From assembly GCA_949957035.1 (NCBI GenBank), contig CATLIP010000098.1, positions 1 to 8,854 of the forward strand: a DNA stretch of 8,854 nucleotides. The letters are read 5' to 3'. Position 1 is the stretch's first letter. Every line of letters begins with the position of its first letter. Both the position numbers and the translations under genes were made by a program. The DNA is from an uncultured Lachnospiraceae bacterium. GTDB lineage: Bacteria > Bacillota_A > Clostridia > Lachnospirales > Lachnospiraceae. Positions 5,906-8,854 of this stretch are shown in pieces. The notes under the pieces are model-generated. The model made no database searches, was not told where the DNA came from, and was given only the letters and a program-made list of their open reading frames with translations.

Positions 5906-6814
5906 ATGTATATTATTTTTCCATGTATCCTGTTCATCATGGTGCTTTGCGCCCTTCTGATGGTATGGCGGAAAAAATGTATCATCAAGAAAATATGCTG
6001 CATGTCCGTTCAGGAAAAGCTCTGCCGGTTAAATGAACTGGTAAATCCGTTCGGATTTGAATATCTGCTTTCCCAGGACATTTTCACTTCATGCAAGGAT
6101 GCCTGGCAGAGAGATTTCGGCTACTGCTGGCTCTATGACAAAAGTGCGGACCTGTTCAATATGGTATTCGACTGTGAACCCATTTACTTCGACTATGAAG
6201 GATGCACTTGGATGATTGAGCTGTGGAAAGGACAATACGGCATCAACGCAGGCGCTGAGATTGGAATCTATCGGGCAGACGGCCTTGTTTCCAGGCATCA
6301 GCGCACTGCCGCCATGTTCCACACCGTACCAGACAGCGACCTGCCGTTCTTTGAATATACTTTGAACCAAAATAATTGTGCAATGTACCGGATTGCCCAG
6401 CGCCACTGGTGGCTGACCGGTTTCCGTATGGGACAGTATGTAAGTCCTGACTGCCTGCTCATGAAGACGGAGATTACCTTCCCATCCTGCGAAATGCAGC
6501 ATGCGTTCGTGCGAGGCCTGATTGACTGCGGTTATGCCCAAGAAGACATTCATGTATGGAACTTACAGGTTGCATTTAGCTTCTCGCGCCCACACACCAG
6601 GCAGCCCAGGTGCATACACGGTATCCGCAACGCATTTGCGATGTGGAAAAACCGCATTTTCCTGAAGATTTACTGTCATGTCACAAAACATTTCTGTTTT
6701 ACCATGGACAAATTGCTGTACCTGTATGAGTATCTGCCGTTTGCATTCCGGCACATGATGCACATCCGGCACAAGAAGAAGAAACGAAGAAGGAGAAAGA
6801 AACATGTCTGCTGA
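5906..6814 (+). CDS. Membrane-anchored DUF4474 protein
   Basis: A 302-residue protein with an N-terminal membrane segment (about 3-20) followed by a positive stretch WRKK, which predicts the rest lies in the cytoplasm. Residues ~40-235 match the DUF4474 family as I know it: WQRDFGYCWLYD (67-78), DCEPIYFDYEG (89-99), ELWKGQYGINAGAEIGIY (105-122), HWWLTGF (167-173) and RPHTRQP (228-234). The function of the family is unknown to me. A C-terminal extension is helical and ends in a strongly basic tail (residues 289-300, only Lys, Arg and a final His), which could touch membrane lipid or nucleic acid. AAGGAG lies six bases before the ATG. The gene overlaps the next one by 11 bases, so the two products are probably made together and may act together. 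Confidence 0.9.
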   Translation: MYIIFPCILFIMVLCALLMVWRKKCIIKKICCMSVQEKLCRLNELVNPFGFEYLLSQDIFTSCKDAWQRDFGYCWLYDKSADLFNMVFDCEPIYFDYEGCTWMIELWKGQYGINAGAEIGIYRADGLVSRHQRTAAMFHTVPDSDLPFFEYTLNQNNCAMYRIAQRHWWLTGFRMGQYVSPDCLLMKTEITFPSCEMQHAFVRGLIDCGYAQEDIHVWNLQVAFSFSRPHTRQPRCIHGIRNAFAMWKNRIFLKIYCHVTKHFCFTMDKLLYLYEYLPFAFRHMMHIRHKKKKRRRRKKHVC

Positions 6815-7676
6815 CAGACGGCTTAACGCTGCGTTTGCCCACGCGCCCGTATTTCCCCTTACTTCTTCCTCCCGCTACGTCCTGTTCAGCGATTGCCACA
6901 GAGGATGCGGTACGAATAACGATAACTTCCTGAAGAACCAGAACTTGTATTTTGCGGCGCTGAAATATTACTATAAACGTGGTTTCACTTATGTCGAACT
7001 GGGGGACGGTGATGAATTATGGGAGAACCGTTCCTTTGGCGCCATCAAATCTATCCACAACAATGTGTTCTGGCTTTTGTCCCGGTTCTATCAGGAACGC
7101 CGCCTGATTATGCTGTATGGGAACCATGATATTGTCAAACGGAACCCCAAGTTCGCAGACCAAAACTGTGCTTCCTATCCTTGCAGCACATGCCACGAGG
7201 AGGATCTGTTTCCGGGAATGGTCTTTTACCCCGGTGTGATTCTGAAAAATGCGAACTGCCAAAAGGAAGTGTATCTGACCCACGGCCATCAGGCGGATTT
7301 CTTCAACAGCGTCCTATGGCGCACCTCCCGCTTTCTGGTCAGATATCTCTGGAAACCGTTGGAAGCAGCCGGTTTTCTGGACCCTACCAGCGCGGCAAAA
7401 AATAATACGAAAAAGAAGAAAGTGGAGCAGACCTTGTCCCACTGGGCGGGGCAGACTGGGTGCGTGCTTATTACCGGGCATACCCACAGACCCATGCTGG
7501 ATGAGTCAGTTTCCTACTGTAATACGGGAAGCTGCGTGCATCCGAGATGCGTCACCTGCATTGAGATTGCAAGTCTTAAAATCCAACTGGTGAAATGGAC
7601 GCTGGCAACACGTCCGGACCGGACGCTTTATGTAACGCGGGAAGTCTTGTCCGGTCCCTTCGAGCTGAATCTGTAA
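6804..7676 (+). CDS. Calcineurin-like metallophosphoesterase
   Basis: A 290-residue soluble metallophosphoesterase, a two-metal enzyme that cuts phosphate mono- or diesters. All motifs are present: SDCHRG (29-34; Asp30, His32), GDGDELW (67-73; Asp68), GNHD (106-109), THGHQAD (159-165) and GHTHRP (225-230). The general build, including RYLWKPLE (180-187) and NTGSCVHPR (240-248), recalls bacterial LpxH-like enzymes, but a Gram-positive host makes lipid A an unlikely substrate. An insert after GNHD carries Cys122, Cys127, Cys130 and His131 (CASYPCSTCH), a possible metal knuckle. The start overlaps the DUF4474 stop by 11 bases; its ribosome binding site AAGGAG (6790-6795) lies inside that gene's basic-tail codons. 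A long terminator follows. The substrate is unknown. Confidence 0.93.
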   Translation: MSADRRLNAAFAHAPVFPLTSSSRYVLFSDCHRGCGTNNDNFLKNQNLYFAALKYYYKRGFTYVELGDGDELWENRSFGAIKSIHNNVFWLLSRFYQERRLIMLYGNHDIVKRNPKFADQNCASYPCSTCHEEDLFPGMVFYPGVILKNANCQKEVYLTHGHQADFFNSVLWRTSRFLVRYLWKPLEAAGFLDPTSAAKNNTKKKKVEQTLSHWAGQTGCVLITGHTHRPMLDESVSYCNTGSCVHPRCVTCIEIASLKIQLVKWTLATRPDRTLYVTREVLSGPFELNL

Positions 7677-7697
7677 GCGATATGTGAACATTAAATT

Positions 7698-7766
7698 AGA
7701 AGAATCCTACAAGAATTAAAGGAAACTTAGGGTCTTCCTTCTCTTGTGGGATTCTTCTGATTTTTT
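7698..7766 (+). terminator. Long rho-independent terminator after the phosphoesterase gene
   Basis: A 17-base left arm (7698-7714) pairs with 7742-7758 with one G-T type mismatch, and the loop holds an inner stem AAGGAA/TTCCTT, so the hairpin spans about 60 bases. The run GATTTTTTC follows at 7759-7767, making it a strong + strand terminator. On the minus strand the stem is followed by AATTTAATG, a weaker tail, so it may partly serve the converging ferritin-like gene too. The rest of the gap (7767-7812) shows nothing else. Confidence 0.87.
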
Positions 7767-7812
7767 CTGAGCGGTTATTATCATAGCAGGTACAAAAGCC
7801 CACTCTATTCTT

Positions 7813-8361
7813 CTACAATTCTTCCAGAAGGTTCCGAAGCAGCATAATATGATACTCCTCATCCTTGATAATCCTTGCCAGCACAGCGTCCACACAGTCA
7901 TCCTGTATCATCTTGATATGCATCTGGTACTGTTCGATTGCATCCTTTTCCGCCGCAATATCCGCCTGGAGCATCTTGGCGGCATGCTCCGGAATTGTCA
8001 GGTACTCAGGCGTCCACATCCGTTTCGCCCCATTCCGGTGCTTTGCCGTATAATTCACATTTCCGCCAAGGAGTACGATTAATTCTCCCAGCTTCTGCAA
8101 ATGCATCATTTCCGCCATGGCGATGCTAAGCAAGGTCCGCGCCACAGAACAATTCTCATACGAGAGACGGTTTTCGTTATTAATATACTGCATGATTGCA
8201 GATAATTCGGATGTCTGCCCGCAATAATCGATGGTCAGCAGGTTAGCGTATGCCGGATTCCTTCCCCATACCTGAATCGACGGATAAGGCAGGTCAGCCA
8301 TAGCAGGGCGCATCCCGGCAAAGTTACAGTTATTCGCAATTGTTTTCTTTTTTTCCTCCAT
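7813..8361 (-). CDS. Ferritin-like di-iron (rubrerythrin/manganese-catalase type) protein
   Basis: A 182-residue four-helix protein of the ferritin-like superfamily. Likely metal ligands are Glu52 (SELSAI), Glu84 and His87 (MAEMMH), Glu138 or Glu143 (AEKDAIEQY) and Glu168 with His171 (KDEEYH): two E-xx-H pairs on helices, as in rubrerythrins and manganese catalases. The pre-helix segment YPSIQVWGRNPAYANLLTIDYCGQTSELSA (read at 26-55) resembles the N-terminal region of clostridial manganese-catalase-like/CotJC-like proteins. No C-terminal rubredoxin domain is present, so any peroxide reduction would need another electron donor. It is probably cytoplasmic and may protect against peroxide or store metal; the exact activity cannot be read. 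AGGAGAAG precedes the ATG. It converges on the phosphoesterase unit and is divergent from the DUF4317 gene. Confidence 0.88.
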   Translation of the reverse strand: MEEKKKTIANNCNFAGMRPAMADLPYPSIQVWGRNPAYANLLTIDYCGQTSELSAIMQYINNENRLSYENCSVARTLLSIAMAEMMHLQKLGELIVLLGGNVNYTAKHRNGAKRMWTPEYLTIPEHAAKMLQADIAAEKDAIEQYQMHIKMIQDDCVDAVLARIIKDEEYHIMLLRNLLEEL

Positions 8362-8374
8362 TTTCTTTCTTCTC

Positions 8375-8542
8375 CTACTCTTTTATAAAATAATATATAA
8401 AAAATTCTAGATAATGTGCGGCATCTTCATTTTCTTTCAATACCCGTTGTGACAGTTCACCTACGGCTTCGCTGTTACTCCCCGTTTCCCATGTCCCGAC
8501 AGGGTTCTTGTAAAACTGCCTCAAATATGCTAAGATTGGAGA
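8375..8542 (-). pseudogene. Protein-like reading frame without a start codon, just upstream of the ferritin-like gene
   Basis: On the minus strand this frame gives about 55 residues ending FFIYYFIKE before a TAG at 8375-8377, only 13 bases before the ferritin-like ATG, the spacing expected between neighbouring operon genes. Pieces such as NPVGTWETGSNSEAVGELSQ and LKENEDAAHYLEF read like genuine protein. There is no in-frame ATG or GTG between here and the DUF4317 start; the only candidate is a TTG at 8522-8524 without a ribosome binding site. Upstream the frame runs antisense through the DUF4317 gene. It may be the remnant of a small gene whose start was lost, or chance. It overlaps the predicted DUF4317 promoter. 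No family is recognised. Confidence 0.3.
8508..8536 (+). promoter_or_regulatory. Probable promoter of the DUF4317 gene
   Basis: TTGTAA (8508-8513) and TAAGAT (8531-8536) are separated by 17 bases. Transcription would start near 8543, leaving a leader of about 27 bases that includes AAGGGGAG (8552-8559) before the ATG at 8570. The -35 box is the same hexamer as in the sda promoter. Confidence 0.5.
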
Positions 8543-8569
8543 AGTTTCTGAAAGGGGAGTGTAAATAAT

Positions 8570-8854
8570 ATGAATAAGAAAGAAGTGCTTGAAATCCGCA
8601 AACAATTTACTCCGGAGAACTGTGCCATCACACGTATCTGCGGCTGTTATGTGGACCATGAAAAAGAAAAGAAAACGGAACTCAAGGAAGCCTTCCTGTC
8701 CCTGCCGGAGGAAGAGGCTTTCAAATACTTTGACATTTTCAAACATACCTTGTCCGGCTCCCTGGGGAAGAACCTCATCAATATGGATTTCCCTCTCGAT
8801 CAGGAGCTTGAGGGAGGCACTCAGGAATTTCTCCTGAAGCTTCGGGACAGCAAG
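8570..8854 (+). CDS. DUF4317-family protein, 5' part only
   Basis: The frame opens at ATG 8570 and stays open for 95 codons to the window edge, so the gene is cut by the window, not broken. The opening MNKKEVLEIRKQFTPENCAI, then TRICGCYVDHEKEKK (21-35), LSLPEEEAFKYFDIFKHTLSG (43-63) and the following NLINMDFPLDQE (68-79) match the N-terminal pattern I associate with DUF4317, found mostly in Clostridia. Full-length members are several hundred residues, so most of the protein lies beyond the window. The function of the family is unknown to me. AAGGGGAG lies about ten bases before the ATG, and a promoter is predicted at 8508-8536. It is transcribed away from the ferritin-like gene. Confidence 0.85.
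   Translation, partial: MNKKEVLEIRKQFTPENCAITRICGCYVDHEKEKKTELKEAFLSLPEEEAFKYFDIFKHTLSGSLGKNLINMDFPLDQELEGGTQEFLLKLRDSK

Noticed and set aside
6089..6553. A 154-codon minus-strand frame inside the DUF4474 gene, with others inside the phosphoesterase and serine dehydratase genes.
   Set aside because: All are antisense to genes with recognisable motifs and lack start signals.
1..8854. Searched for CRISPR repeats, tRNA/rRNA genes, insertion-sequence ends and transposase or integrase genes.
   Set aside because: No regularly spaced repeats, cloverleaf-like sequences, terminal inverted repeats or mobility genes were seen by eye.

Overview
The window looks like chromosomal DNA of a Gram-positive anaerobe of the Clostridia, most likely Lachnospiraceae. 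This is an inference from gene content: a two-subunit iron-sulfur L-serine dehydratase, DUF4474 and DUF4317 proteins known mainly from Firmicutes, strong AGGAGG-type ribosome binding sites, AT-rich intergenic DNA and moderate-GC coding DNA. No rRNA, tRNA, CRISPR array, transposase or prophage gene is visible.

Layout. (1) 1-1325: a LacI-family sugar-type repressor on the + strand. Its upstream region carries AACCGGTT-type operator candidates and a good divergent promoter pointing out of the window, so its likely target operon lies just left of base 1. A strong hairpin closes this unit and also faces the converging minus-strand genes. (2) 1345-4972, all on the minus strand, read right to left: a clear promoter (4944-4972), sdaAB (beta), sdaAA (alpha), a 454-residue protein I cannot name, and a GNAT acetyltransferase. 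No terminator is visible between these four. (3) 5014-5653, minus strand: a VapB-like antitoxin and a PIN-domain (VapC-like) toxin with overlapping ends, lying just upstream of the sda promoter. (4) 5654-5905: a 252-base gap. On the minus strand it holds a cysteine-rich, protein-like reading frame with no start codon, and next to the following gene a perfect 12-base palindrome. (5) 5906-7766, + strand: a membrane-anchored DUF4474 protein and a calcineurin-like metallophosphoesterase, overlapping by 11 bases and followed by a long hairpin terminator. (6) 7813-8361, minus strand: a stand-alone ferritin-like di-iron protein. A second start-less protein-like frame (8375-8542) ends 13 bases before it. 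(7) 8570-8854, + strand: the first 95 codons of a DUF4317 protein that runs off the window, with a plausible promoter.

How the parts fit. The serine dehydratase pair converts L-serine to pyruvate and ammonia. The LacI gene probably controls a neighbouring carbohydrate operon. The most distinctive unit is the tightly coupled pair of DUF4474 protein and metallophosphoesterase: one anchored at the membrane with a predicted cytoplasmic domain, the other a soluble phosphoesterase with an unusual Cys-rich insert. Their joint role is not known to me. The two start-less frames beside intact genes suggest gene decay or missed small genes, and are the cheapest things to test by translated search.
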